Shown here in pieces: positions 8,589 through 17,741 of a stretch of DNA of 49,279 bases. Location: assembly GCA_028277285.1 (NCBI GenBank), contig JANQGO010000273.1:1-49279 (forward strand), read 5' to 3'. The stretch comes from Alphaproteobacteria bacterium (GTDB lineage: Bacteria; Pseudomonadota; Alphaproteobacteria; SP197). The notes under the pieces were generated by a model. That model ran no database searches, was not told the origin of the DNA, and saw only the letters and a program-made list of their open reading frames with translations. Position 1 is the stretch's first letter. Every line of letters begins with the position of its first letter. The translations under genes and the position numbers were made by a program.

Positions 8589-10205
8589 TCAGCCAGAGAA
8601 CCGGTCCAGGACGTTCGCGACAATCCTGACAACGAACGGGTCGCGCAGCTCAAGACCGCGTGGCCATTCGGTCGAACCGCCGTTGAAGACTTCGCCCTTG
8701 CCGCGGCTGAACGTGGCGATCATACCGGCGCCGCGTCCTTCCAGTTCGGCGTGGTGGCCGGGCAGTTCATCGCCCAGGGCACGGGCCGTCGCCAGCGATT
8801 CTGCGATCGGACCGTTCAACGGCACCTCGCCGTTGAAGCGGTCTTCCTCGCCGCGCACCGCCGGCGCCATCGCCAGGATCTCCAAGGTCTCGGGCGCGCC
8901 GTCCTCGAACGTCGGATAGGGCAGGCCGCGGCGGAACGTGTATTCGACGGAATCGAGCTCGAAGGTCGCCAGGTTGACCGGCGTTCCGCCGAGCAGGTCG
9001 CCGTAATAGAGATCGGTGCCGTCGAAAGCCCAGTGGTCCGGGCGGTAAATGGTGAAGCCACCGGACGAGCGCGGCGCGGCGACGCCATAGCGGTTGTAAG
9101 TGCCGCCCATGCCGGTCAGCCCCATGGTCTCGGCCGCCGGTCGGCCGATCGGTTTATAATCCCAGACCGTTGTCGTGCGCTTCGGGTTGGCCGCCGACTC
9201 CGGATCGGCCTGGGGCGTCCTGTAGCAGGACTGGGTGTGGCCGTCCTCCGACAGGCGGACCTGCCACAGGAAGTTGCCGCCGAACCGCGCCAGCCCGCCG
9301 CCGCGGTCGACGAAGGCGTCGACGCGGTCGCGCATTTCCCAGGTCCAGTATTCGTCGTGTCCGACGATGACGACCGTCGAATAGCCGTCCAGGCAGGTCG
9401 CGTCGAAATGCAGATCGTGCTGCGTCAGATAATCCAGGCCGTAGCCGGCCTCCTCCGCCCAGACCGCGAACGCGCGCTCATAGGTCGCCCAGAAGGCATC
9501 GGCGTGGTGGCGGCAATAGCCATAGAGGCGCGCCCATTCGTAGGAAGGATAGCGCGGCTGCCAGCCGATCGGCGGCGAAAAGGTATGGCTTTCGCGCGGC
9601 GCGTCCTCCGGCTTGCTCAAGAAACCGCGGCCGATCGGCCGCTGGGTCGACAGCACGGGCGATGCGATTTCGTGACGCGGATCATCGCCGATGCCGCGGT
9701 AATGGTTGGCGCCACCCCAGTCGTTATAGGCAATCAAGGTGCTGGTCGTGAGCAGGAAGCCTATCCCCTTGCGCGCGGCCGCCGGCTTGCGCAGGACGAA
9801 GAAGGTCTCCGACTCGAAGGCGCTCTCGTCACCTTCGACACGGAACCTGACCAGATAGAAACCGCCGCGCCACGCGGGGTCGATCGGTATCTCCAGCGCC
9901 ACCGGCCAGCCGCAGCCCACGGCATAGACTTCGTCCGGCACCTCGTGACGCCGGCCCGCGATGCCGCTCCTCTGGTAGACCACATTCGGGTTCAGACCGT
10001 CGCGCAGAATGGTCACCGCATAGGTAGGTTGCGAACAGCTCACATGAAGCCGCACGACGTCACCGGCGGAATAGGAGAAACGGTCCGCATAACCCCAAAC
10101 CTCCAACGCGTGGGGATCGGCCGACTGGGTCTCGGAAGGCCAGCCCGGCATCGACCAGGCATAAGGCGCGGTATAGGTCTTGCGCGGCGTCTGATCGTCG
10201 GTCAC
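8589..10205 (-). CDS. N,N-dimethylformamidase large-subunit-like protein (DmfA2 C-terminal family)
   Basis: This 538-residue protein resembles the large subunit of N,N-dimethylformamidase, which hydrolyses dimethylformamide to dimethylamine and formate at a mononuclear iron site. Family-like blocks include GIGFLLTTSTLIAYNDWGG, PSYEWARLYGYC, VIVGHDEYWTWEMRD and GGSTEWPRGL. The start is GTG 10205, preceded by GGGGAGGA and overlapping the stop of the ATPase gene in a GTGA, so the two are translationally coupled. The product is shorter than the roughly 760-residue characterised enzyme, and no small DmfA1 subunit gene is visible. Position as last gene of a peptide-type ABC importer operon suggests it acts on the imported compound, an amide. 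Many uncharacterised proteins share this domain, so the exact reaction is uncertain. Confidence 0.8.
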   Translation of the reverse strand: MTDDQTPRKTYTAPYAWSMPGWPSETQSADPHALEVWGYADRFSYSAGDVVRLHVSCSQPTYAVTILRDGLNPNVVYQRSGIAGRRHEVPDEVYAVGCGWPVALEIPIDPAWRGGFYLVRFRVEGDESAFESETFFVLRKPAAARKGIGFLLTTSTLIAYNDWGGANHYRGIGDDPRHEIASPVLSTQRPIGRGFLSKPEDAPRESHTFSPPIGWQPRYPSYEWARLYGYCRHHADAFWATYERAFAVWAEEAGYGLDYLTQHDLHFDATCLDGYSTVVIVGHDEYWTWEMRDRVDAFVDRGGGLARFGGNFLWQVRLSEDGHTQSCYRTPQADPESAANPKRTTTVWDYKPIGRPAAETMGLTGMGGTYNRYGVAAPRSSGGFTIYRPDHWAFDGTDLYYGDLLGGTPVNLATFELDSVEYTFRRGLPYPTFEDGAPETLEILAMAPAVRGEEDRFNGEVPLNGPIAESLATARALGDELPGHHAELEGRGAGMIATFSRGKGEVFNGGSTEWPRGLELRDPFVVRIVANVLDRFSG

Positions 10206-11209
10206 GGCGCGGTCCTCCCCGTTTGTTGATCGTCGTCGAGCAGATGACAGGCTGCCCAATGGCCCTCCGCCACCTGATGGGGCGCGGGCTTTTCCCGCCG
10301 GCATCGGGCCATGGCATGGGGACAGCGGGTGTGAAAACGGCAGCCGGGCGGCGGATCGGCCGGGCTCGGCACGGTACCGCTCAGGCTCGCGCGCTTTTTC
10401 CGGCGGCTGGGATCCGGCACCGGCGTCGCCGCAAAGAGCGCCTGGGTATAGGGGTGGCGCGGCTCACGAAAAACGCTGGCGCGCGTCCCTTCCTCCACGA
10501 CCTCGCCCAAGTAGAGCACGGCGATGCGGTCGCTGATATGTTCGACGACCGCCAGGCTGTGGGAGATCACGACATAGGTCAGGGCGTGATCGGCCTGAAG
10601 CCGCATCAAAAGGTTCAGGATTTGCGCCTGGACCGAGACATCGAGCGCGGAGGTCGGCTCGTCGAGCAGCAGCAACTTCGGATTGAGCGCGAGCGCGCGC
10701 GCCAGTACGACGCGCTGGGCCTGGCCGCCGCTCAGCTCGTGGGGATGACGATCCATGAAGGTTTCCGGCAGCCCCGTCTCCTGAAGCAGGGTCCTGACAC
10801 GCGCCATGCGCGACGCGCGGTCCAGTCCGGTATGGGTCGACAACGGTTCGGCGACGATCGAGCGGACCTTCATATGCGGGTTCAGCGATGACATGGGGTT
10901 CTGGAACACCAACTGCATGGCCTCGCGATAGGCACGCATGGCGGATTTGTCGAAACCCAGGACATCGCGGCCTTCGAACAGGATCTCGCCGCCGCATGCC
11001 GGAACGAAGCGCGCGATGGCGTGCGCCAGCGTCGACTTACCGCATCCGGACTCACCGACGATGCCCAGGGTTTCGCCCCGCCCGACCGTCAGATTGAAGC
11101 CGCTCAGCACACGCACCGCGCGGCGCGACGGCGCGAGAATGCCGCGCCCGCTGCCATACTCGACATCCAGGTCGCGCACCTGAAGCAGCGGATCGGAACC
11201 GACCGTCAT
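10202..11209 (-). CDS. peptide/nickel-type ABC transporter ATPase (DppF/OppF family)
   Basis: This 335-residue ATPase has Walker [10 protein letters not shown], signature LSGGQAQR and Walker [13 protein letters not shown]. It also has the C-terminal oligopeptide-transporter extension with cysteines ([19 protein letters not shown]). It forms the second ATPase of the importer on the inner membrane. It starts at ATG 11209, overlapping the stop of the preceding ATPase gene (ATGA), and its own stop overlaps the dimethylformamidase-like gene (GTGA). The tight overlaps mark one leftward operon. The substrate cannot be told from the ATPase. Confidence 0.95.
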   Translation of the reverse strand: MTVGSDPLLQVRDLDVEYGSGRGILAPSRRAVRVLSGFNLTVGRGETLGIVGESGCGKSTLAHAIARFVPACGGEILFEGRDVLGFDKSAMRAYREAMQLVFQNPMSSLNPHMKVRSIVAEPLSTHTGLDRASRMARVRTLLQETGLPETFMDRHPHELSGGQAQRVVLARALALNPKLLLLDEPTSALDVSVQAQILNLLMRLQADHALTYVVISHSLAVVEHISDRIAVLYLGEVVEEGTRASVFREPRHPYTQALFAATPVPDPSRRKKRASLSGTVPSPADPPPGCRFHTRCPHAMARCRREKPAPHQVAEGHWAACHLLDDDQQTGRTAP

Positions 11210-12198
11210 GGCGTCTCACCTGGCACGGCGTCATCACCGTAGAGATGACAGGCGGCGCGATGGCTGCCGGCAAACCGCACGTCCGGCGGTTCGGTCGTGC
11301 TGCAGCGTGGCATCACCGACGCGCAGCGCGGCGCGAAGGAACAGCCCGTGATGTGCGCGGTACCGGAGGGTACCGAACCGGGAATGACATTGAGAGGCTC
11401 ACGCCATGTCTGACCGCTCGGCAAGGCAGCCAGCAGGCCCTCGGTATAGGGATGGCGCGTCTTGTGAAAGATGCTCTCCGGGTCACCCTCCTCGACGATA
11501 CGTCCCATGTAGAGAACCGCGACGTGGTCGCATATCTCGGCGACCAGGCCGAGGTCATGGGTAATGAACACCAAGGTCAGCGAACGCCGGCGCTGCATGG
11601 TCGACAGAAGCTCCAGGATCTGCGCCTGGATGGTAACGTCAAGCGCGGTCGTCGCCTCGTCGGCGATGATCAAGTCAGGCTCGGCGGCAAGCGCCATGCA
11701 CAGCATGATACGCTGTTGCATACCGCCGGAAAGCTGATGGGGATAGCGGTCGAAGACATCCTCGGGCCGGGGCAGGCCGAGCTCGCCCATCAGGTCCACC
11801 GCGCGCCGGCGCGCGTGACCACCCTTGGCAATGCGGTGCTGGCGCATGACGGCGACGATCTGGCTGCCGACCGTGAACAGGGGGTTGAGTGCGGCGGCGG
11901 GATCCTGAAACACCATGGCGATGCGCCGGCCGCGCAGACCGCGCATCGCCGGTTCGCTCTTCGCAGCCAGGTCTTCGCCGCGATAGCAAATCCGCCCGCC
12001 GACGATCCGGCCGGGCGGCGGCACCAGGCCCAAGATCGCGCGTCCGGTCACCGACTTGCCGCAGCCGGACTCGCCGACGATGCCGAAGACCTGTCCCTCC
12101 GCCACGTTGAAGCTGATACCGCGCACGGCGTGCAGTTCGCCATGAGGTGTCGGAAAGCTCACCCGCAGGTCGTCGACACTCAGGATAGGCGCGGTCAT
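11206..12198 (-). CDS. peptide/nickel-type ABC transporter ATPase (DppD/OppD family)
   Basis: This 330-residue ATPase starts at ATG 12198 (MTAPILSVDDLRVSF), overlapping the DppC-like stop in ATGA; a longer upstream frame was rejected. It has Walker [10 protein letters not shown], signature LSGGMQQR and Walker B LIIADEATTALD, with the usual D-loop. The C-terminal half has the oligopeptide-transporter domain with CSFAPRCASVMPRC. It pairs with the next ATPase to power import through the two permeases encoded just upstream. Confidence 0.95.
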   Translation of the reverse strand: MTAPILSVDDLRVSFPTPHGELHAVRGISFNVAEGQVFGIVGESGCGKSVTGRAILGLVPPPGRIVGGRICYRGEDLAAKSEPAMRGLRGRRIAMVFQDPAAALNPLFTVGSQIVAVMRQHRIAKGGHARRRAVDLMGELGLPRPEDVFDRYPHQLSGGMQQRIMLCMALAAEPDLIIADEATTALDVTIQAQILELLSTMQRRRSLTLVFITHDLGLVAEICDHVAVLYMGRIVEEGDPESIFHKTRHPYTEGLLAALPSGQTWREPLNVIPGSVPSGTAHITGCSFAPRCASVMPRCSTTEPPDVRFAGSHRAACHLYGDDAVPGETP

Positions 12199-13106
12199 CA
12201 GACGTTTCCCCGGCGTGTCTGCGGATTGGTCGAGACGTGGACGGCATCGCCCACCAGGTTGAACGCCATGATGGTGATGAAAAGCGCCAGCCCCGGGAAG
12301 GTCGGCACCCACCAGTGGCCGGTCTGCACATAGATCCGGCCCTCGGCGATCATGGCGCCCCAATCGGCCGTCGGCTGCGGCACGCCAAGTCCGACAAAAC
12401 CCAGCGCCGTCACGGTCAGGATGGCCGCGCCCAGGTCAAGCATCGCCTGGACCGTGATCGGCGTCATGATGTTGGGCAGGATGTGGCGCAGAACGACGGC
12501 GGGATGGCCGACACCGATACCGCGCGCCGCCTTGACATACTTCCGCTCGCGCACCGAGACCGCCTGGCCGCGCGCGATGCGCGCATACCACGGCCACCAT
12601 GTGATCGCGATGGCCAGGATAGCGTTCTCCAGACTTGGCTGCAGAACCACCGCCACCGTCATCGCCAGAAGCAGCGGCGGAAAGGCGAGAAAGACGTCCG
12701 TCGTGCGCATGATCGCCTCGTCCAGCCAGCCGCCGATATAGCCGGCGGTGGCGCCCAGAACCGTGCCGAAGACGACACCGATGAGCACGATGGAAAGACC
12801 GGAGATCAACGCGGTACGCGCGCCGAACAGGACACGCGCCAGGACGTCGCGCCCCAGCTCGTCGGTGCCGAACGGATGGGCAAGCGATGGCGGCATCAGC
12901 TTGTTGTGGATGTCCGTGGCGCCCAGGCCCTGATCGGCATAAGGCGTGACGACAGGCGCGAAGACGGCGAGCACCACGATCGCCGCCAAGACGACGAACG
13001 CCGTCATCGCCAGGCGGTCGCGGCGGAAATGCCAGACGGCCGAACCGGGCCGGGTGCGCAGCAGGCCGGCGATGTTGAACCTGTGCTTGGCGTACGGTGT
13101 CGCCAT
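12198..13106 (-). CDS. peptide-type ABC transporter permease (DppC/OppC family)
   Basis: This 302-residue inner-membrane protein starts at ATG 13106 (MATPYAKHRFN), one base after the DppB-like stop and with GGGAAGAG upstream. It has a cytoplasmic N-terminal OppC-type region, a first helix (MTAFVVLAAIVVLAVFAPVV), then the PFGTDELGRDVLARVLFGAR block typical of DppC. Several further helices follow, with the EAA-type loop AARGIGVGHPAVVLRHILPN that contacts the ATPase. It is the second permease of the operon. Confidence 0.95.
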   Translation of the reverse strand: MATPYAKHRFNIAGLLRTRPGSAVWHFRRDRLAMTAFVVLAAIVVLAVFAPVVTPYADQGLGATDIHNKLMPPSLAHPFGTDELGRDVLARVLFGARTALISGLSIVLIGVVFGTVLGATAGYIGGWLDEAIMRTTDVFLAFPPLLLAMTVAVVLQPSLENAILAIAITWWPWYARIARGQAVSVRERKYVKAARGIGVGHPAVVLRHILPNIMTPITVQAMLDLGAAILTVTALGFVGLGVPQPTADWGAMIAEGRIYVQTGHWWVPTFPGLALFITIMAFNLVGDAVHVSTNPQTRRGNV

Positions 13107-13107
13107 C

Positions 13108-14145
13108 TCAGGTCTCTTCCCGCTCGCCGATGCGGATGCGCGGATCGAGACCGGCCTGTACCAGATCGACGACGAGATTGATGACAATGTAGATAACCGT
13201 GACGACCAGCGTGACGGCGAACAGGACGGGGACGTCGTCGTTCAGGATCGCGTCCAGCATGTAACTGCCCAAACCCGGCCACTTGAAGATGCTCTCGATC
13301 AACACCGCGCCGGTGATCGAAAAGGCGAAGACCAGACCCATGACCGTCAGCGTCGGCACGACCGCGTTCTTCAACGCGAGCTTGAACAGGATCTCGCGTT
13401 CGCTGAGTCCCGCCGCCCGCGCCGCCGCGACATAGGTCTCCGACAACACGTCCAGCATGGATGCGCGGGTCATGCGCAGCGCCAGGCTGACCGGGAACGT
13501 CGCCAGCACGACAACCGGCAGGATCGCGTGCCAGGCGGCGTCGCGCCAGGCGACCCAGTTGCCGGTGATGGCCGCATCGATCAGGTAGAACCCGGTGATG
13601 GTGTCGATCGGATGCATGAACGAGACGGTCTGACTCAATCTCCCGCCGATCGGCAGCAGGCCGAGCCAAAGAAAAAAGACAAGCTGCAACAACAGCGCCA
13701 GCCAGAAGGCGGGCATGGAAACGCCGCCTATCGATATCACGCGGATGACTCGGTCCAGGGGACCGCCGAACTTCGCGGCGGCCAGGACACCGGCCGGCAC
13801 GCCCACGAGAACGGCCAGCAACATCGCCAGCACCACCAGCTCCATGGTCGCCGGCAGGCGTTGCTTCAGGTCGTCGATAATCGGCTGTTTGGTCCGGTAG
13901 GAGAAACCGAACTCGCCCTGGACCGAACTTGCGACGTAACGCACGAACTGCTGCGGCAGCGGATCGTTCAGTCCCAGCTGGTCACGGACCTGCTCGATCG
14001 CTTCCTGGCTGGCACGGGCGCCCAAGTAGAGCCGGGCCGGGTCGCCGGGCACCACACGCGACACCGCGAAGGTGATCATCAGGACGCCCAGCATCACGAA
14101 GACGGCGAGCACGAGACGGCGAACGACGTATCGGATACCATGCAT
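13108..14145 (-). CDS. peptide-type ABC transporter permease (DppB/OppB family)
   Basis: This 345-residue protein starts MHGIRYVVRRLVLAVFVMLG, a typical DppB N-terminal helix, followed by VVPGDPARLYLG. The EAA loop is AARAAGLSEREILFKLALKN, and about six membrane helices are evident. It is the first gene of the leftward operon dppB-dppC-dppD-dppF-dimethylformamidase-like, divergent from the binding protein gene at 14370. The 224-bp region between them presumably carries both promoters. Confidence 0.95.
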   Translation of the reverse strand: MHGIRYVVRRLVLAVFVMLGVLMITFAVSRVVPGDPARLYLGARASQEAIEQVRDQLGLNDPLPQQFVRYVASSVQGEFGFSYRTKQPIIDDLKQRLPATMELVVLAMLLAVLVGVPAGVLAAAKFGGPLDRVIRVISIGGVSMPAFWLALLLQLVFFLWLGLLPIGGRLSQTVSFMHPIDTITGFYLIDAAITGNWVAWRDAAWHAILPVVVLATFPVSLALRMTRASMLDVLSETYVAAARAAGLSEREILFKLALKNAVVPTLTVMGLVFAFSITGAVLIESIFKWPGLGSYMLDAILNDDVPVLFAVTLVVTVIYIVINLVVDLVQAGLDPRIRIGEREET

Positions 14146-14199
14146 CCTGGAAGCTCCAGCCCGGTCGCGGCCTTTCTAATGCCGGACACAGCGGTTGTG

Positions 14200-14240
14200 A
14201 ATTCAGGTCTCCTTGACGCTTCGAACGAATTTCCTGAATT
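14200..14240. promoter_or_regulatory. 8-bp inverted repeat in the divergent transporter promoter region
   Basis: AATTCAGG (14200-14207) and CCTGAATT (14233-14240) are perfect inverted arms whose centres are 33 bp apart, about three helical turns. The element lies between the divergent DppB-like and DppA-like genes and is a reasonable place for a regulator. No regulator can be assigned from sequence alone. Confidence 0.4.
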
Positions 14241-14369
14241 GTCCTGTCCTGTCTTGGGTGCCTAGACTTCCTTTCGGCCGGTACCGCCTCCGTCGATAGC
14301 GAGCTTCATGCCACGGGTACGCGTCGACATGACGGGCCCAGGTCGAACGACATTACGGGGAGGCGAGAT

Positions 14370-15938
14370 ATGTTGCGAACACAACGCCGGCATGTGCGGA
14401 CGCTGCTGATCCATCTGTTCGGGCTGTTGTTTGTGGCGGCGTGCGGTTGGCCGACGCTGGCCCAGGCCGCCGAGATTTCGGAGAACATCGCGCTACAGGC
14501 CCTGGACGGCGACATCCCCTCGCTCGATCCGCCGTTCATGTTATCCGCAGACACGGCGCTTGGCTTCAACGTCTACGAAACCCTGACCCGCTGGGACGAG
14601 GACGAAGGTTTGGTCCCGGTGCTCGCGACGTCCTGGGAGTCGAACGAGGACGGCACCGAGTGGACGTTCAAGCTGCGCGAGGACGTCACGTTCCACGACG
14701 GCACGCCCTTCACGGCAACCGACGTTAAGGCCTCGCTGGACCGCAACATCGAGATCGGCATGGTCGCCTATGACTTCATCGGGATCGAGTCGATCGACGT
14801 GGTCGACGACCACACCGTGCGCTTCGCGGCCAGCGCGCCGCGCAACGTGCCGCTGATCGTCTCTGCCCAATACGGCATGTTCATCTACAAGGCCGACGCC
14901 GCGACCCAGCCGCCGGAATGGTGGGCCGCGGGCAACGATGCCGGCACCGGCCCCTACATGGTAGAAAGTTTCGAGCCCGGCACACGCGCGGTGCTGACCT
15001 ATTACCCCGACTACTGGGGCGGCTGGGAGGAAGGCCAGTTCACGAAGGTCGCCTATCTGATCGTCGAGGATCCGACGGTCCGCGACCAGATGATCCGCTC
15101 GGGCGAGGTCGATCTGACGGCGGGCCTTCCCTTCGACTCCGTGGCAAGCCTGGAGGAAACGGAAGGTGTCGTGGTGATGCCTTATCTTCCGCTGGCCCAG
15201 CTCTTGTTCGCCTTTGATCTCAGCAACCCGCCGCTCGACAACGTCGATGTTCGCCGCGCGCTTGCCATGACTTTCCCTTACGAGGACGTCCATCAAGGTG
15301 TCTTCTTGGGCAACGGCCGGATAAGCGCGGGTTCTGGCCCCACGGCGCTATGGAATCCGCCGGATGATTTTCCCAGCTACCGTCTGGATATCGATGCCGC
15401 CAAAGCCGCTCTCGATCAGGCCGGTTATGCGGACGGTTTCGAGCTCAATCTGGCGCTGTCGGCGGGGTCCAAGGAAACGTCGGAAGCCGTGCGCTTGTGG
15501 CAGGCAGAGCTCGCGAAGCTCAACGTCACGCTGAACATCCGCCAGCTCTCGGGCGGCGCCTTCTGGGACAGCGCCTTCAACCCGGCCAACGAAGAGTACG
15601 ATATCTTCGTCGTCGCCGCGTCGGGCGATGTCCCCTCGCCCTACGCCTGGCTCATCATCTTTACCAGCTCGCCCTATGGCTGGTTCCCGGCCATCGGTTA
15701 CAACAACCCGGACTTCGACACGCTGGTGTTCGATGCCTGGGCGCAGGAGGCAACAGATGTCGAGGCCGCGCAGGCGACCTGGGTCGACGCGCAGCGCATC
15801 CTGCACGACGAGGCGGTTTCCATCTTCGCCATGGATGCGCCGATGATCTTCGCCTATGGCGACGACATCGAAGGCTTTAAGCCGGTCCCGCCTTACTCCG
15901 ATATCGTGTTCTGGTATCAGATGAAGCGTGCCCAGTAA
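14370..15938 (+). CDS. peptide-type ABC transporter substrate-binding protein (DppA/OppA, SBP family 5)
   Basis: This 522-residue periplasmic protein starts at ATG 14370, preceded by GGGGAGG. It has a signal peptide with a hydrophobic core and likely cleavage near TLAQAA. The mature part carries family 5 blocks such as VYETLTRWDEDEGLVPVLA, SWESNEDGTEWTFKLREDV and FHDGTPFTATDVKASLDR. It is divergent from the permease/ATPase operon and precedes an amidase gene by 54 nt, so the binding protein and the amidase are probably co-transcribed. Family 5 proteins bind peptides, opines, nickel or other small amides. Flanking amide hydrolases suggest an amide ligand here, which is inference. Confidence 0.94.
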   Translation: MLRTQRRHVRTLLIHLFGLLFVAACGWPTLAQAAEISENIALQALDGDIPSLDPPFMLSADTALGFNVYETLTRWDEDEGLVPVLATSWESNEDGTEWTFKLREDVTFHDGTPFTATDVKASLDRNIEIGMVAYDFIGIESIDVVDDHTVRFAASAPRNVPLIVSAQYGMFIYKADAATQPPEWWAAGNDAGTGPYMVESFEPGTRAVLTYYPDYWGGWEEGQFTKVAYLIVEDPTVRDQMIRSGEVDLTAGLPFDSVASLEETEGVVVMPYLPLAQLLFAFDLSNPPLDNVDVRRALAMTFPYEDVHQGVFLGNGRISAGSGPTALWNPPDDFPSYRLDIDAAKAALDQAGYADGFELNLALSAGSKETSEAVRLWQAELAKLNVTLNIRQLSGGAFWDSAFNPANEEYDIFVVAASGDVPSPYAWLIIFTSSPYGWFPAIGYNNPDFDTLVFDAWAQEATDVEAAQATWVDAQRILHDEAVSIFAMDAPMIFAYGDDIEGFKPVPPYSDIVFWYQMKRAQ

Positions 15939-15992
15939 GCGCCGGTCTCTTCGTCGGGCAGACAACCGTCGGTCGGGCCATAGCAGGAAGCG

Positions 15993-17420
15993 ATGAGCGA
16001 TAACGAGCTGTGCTACCTGAGCGGCAGCGATGCGCTCGCGCGTTTCGCCGCGAAACGGCTGTCGCCGGCCGAGCTTGTCGACGCCTTGATCGCGCGCATC
16101 GAGGCCGTTAACCCTGCGGTCAACGCCTTCACCTATACGTTCTTCGATCGCGCGCGCGACGAGGCGAAGGCTGCCGAACAACGCTACCGCAGCGGCGGCG
16201 CCATTCGGCCGCTTGAAGGCGTGCCGGTGGTGATCAAGGATTCCTGCGCCATCGCCGGTGAGATCACGACGCACGGTTCGAAGGTCTATGCCGACAACCG
16301 GCCGGACCATACCCATCCCGGGGTCGCCCGACTGCTGGATGCCGGCGCCATTCTTCTGGCGCGCACGACCATGCCGGAGTTCGGCGAGGCCGGGAACTGC
16401 TATACGCCGCTGTGGGGCGTGACGCGCAACCCGTGGAACCTGGACTATGGTCCGGGCGGCTCGTCTGGCGGCGCCGGCGCGGCGCTGGCCGCCGGCATGA
16501 CCACGCTGGCCGACGGCTCCGACATCGGCGGCTCGATCCGCATTCCGGCGGCCTGTTGCGGCGTTGTCGGCTATAAGCCACCCTATGGCCGCAATCCCAA
16601 CGCGCCCAATGCCAGCTTCGATCCCTATCAGCACTATGGGCCGCTGGCGCGCACGGTCGGCGACATCGCGCTGATGCAGAACGTCACCGCCGGTGCGCAT
16701 ACCGACGATATCGGCACGTTGCGCGAGACCCTGACCCTGCCGTCACGGTTCGAGGCGGTGCGCGACTGGCCGATCGCCTGGTCGATGGATCTGGGCTATT
16801 TCCAGGTCGACCCGGAGGTACGCGCCAACACCCATGCCGTCATCGAGACCTTCCGCGACCTCGGCTGCTCGGTCGACGAGGTCGATCTCGGCTGGACGGA
16901 GGAAACCTTCGACGCCTGGCTCGCCGTCAACGCGACGCGCGGGGCCGCCGTGCGCAAGGTGGGCGATTTCGAGCGCTGGCGTTCACAGCTCGCCGACTAC
17001 ACCGTCGACATGATCGAGCACGGCCAAGACCTCTCCGTCGATCAGCTGGTGCGCGCGCTTGAGGTCCATGTCGAGATGTATGCCACGATCGCGCCGCTGC
17101 TGGAGACCTATCGTGTCCTGATCTGCCCGACCAACGCCATTCCCTCGATCGGCGCCGAGCGCTCGCCGCTGGATCTCGACTTCGAGATCGGCGGTGAACC
17201 GGCGCGCCCGGCCATTGCCGCGGCCTGGTTCATGACCTATCCGTTCAACATGCTGAGCCAGCTCCCGGTCATGGCCGTGCCCAGCGGCCGGGCCGCCAAC
17301 GGCGTCCCCACCGGCGTTCAGATCATCGCCCGCAGCTATGACGATCTCGCGGTCTTCCAGGCCGCCGCGGCGCTCGAGGCCGCGCGGCCCTGGCGCGACT
17401 GGCGCCCGCCACTGGGCTGA
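15993..17420 (+). CDS. amidase (amidase signature family)
   Basis: This 475-residue cytosolic hydrolase has the complete Ser-cisSer-Lys triad: Lys82 in VVIKDS, cis-Ser157 in GPGGSSGG and nucleophile Ser181 in DIGGSIRIPA. The 24-residue spacing between the two serines is that of fatty acid amide hydrolase. The region around the nucleophile (ADGSDIGGSIRIPAACCGVVGYKP) is very typical of the family. It follows the DppA-like gene and probably hydrolyses an imported amide to an acid and ammonia or an amine. GatA is unlikely because no GatB or GatC genes are adjacent. Confidence 0.94.
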   Translation: MSDNELCYLSGSDALARFAAKRLSPAELVDALIARIEAVNPAVNAFTYTFFDRARDEAKAAEQRYRSGGAIRPLEGVPVVIKDSCAIAGEITTHGSKVYADNRPDHTHPGVARLLDAGAILLARTTMPEFGEAGNCYTPLWGVTRNPWNLDYGPGGSSGGAGAALAAGMTTLADGSDIGGSIRIPAACCGVVGYKPPYGRNPNAPNASFDPYQHYGPLARTVGDIALMQNVTAGAHTDDIGTLRETLTLPSRFEAVRDWPIAWSMDLGYFQVDPEVRANTHAVIETFRDLGCSVDEVDLGWTEETFDAWLAVNATRGAAVRKVGDFERWRSQLADYTVDMIEHGQDLSVDQLVRALEVHVEMYATIAPLLETYRVLICPTNAIPSIGAERSPLDLDFEIGGEPARPAIAAAWFMTYPFNMLSQLPVMAVPSGRAANGVPTGVQIIARSYDDLAVFQAAAALEAARPWRDWRPPLG

Positions 17421-17741
17421 AGCATCCGCGCCAGGCGCGCGCGGCCCCCAACGGCCTCTGCCAAGAGCGGATGCACCCTACCTGATCGGCGGACCATCCG
17501 CCGCCAGGCGAGGCTGAGCATGCCCCACGTTTCACACCACCTTTAAGTTTCACCATGGTCTCGCCTGTCCGACAGCCCCGCGGGTCTGTGCCGCCGACGC
17601 CGCCTCGACCGGCCAGACTGGACTCTCAGGGCCGGAAACCCAAGTGAATGACCCCACATGTCTTGGAAGTTTACGAATTGAGATCGTGCCACAAATCAGT
17701 AATCTTGGCTGAAAGATTAAGTTTGACTGAAAGGACAAGCC
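17421..17741. other. 321-bp gap between amidase and LysR genes
   Basis: No coding sequence is seen. Just after the amidase stop an 8-bp inverted repeat GCATCCGC (17422-17429) / GCGGATGC (17467-17474) encloses a GC-rich loop, and it has no T-run. The right end holds the regulatory dyad described separately. Confidence 0.45.
17701..17718. promoter_or_regulatory. dyad upstream of the GcvA-type regulator gene
   Basis: AATCTT-N6-AAGATT is a perfect 6-bp dyad ending 23 bp before the ATG at 17742, in an AT-rich stretch. LysR-type regulators commonly bind such interrupted dyads upstream of their own genes, so this may be an autoregulatory site. Confidence 0.4.

Noticed and set aside
7836-10229. A 797-codon open frame on the plus strand opposite the BKACE and dimethylformamidase-like genes
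   Set aside because: It is antisense to well-supported genes and reads as Arg/Gly/Ala/Asp/His-rich sequence without family features, a usual shadow in high-GC DNA.
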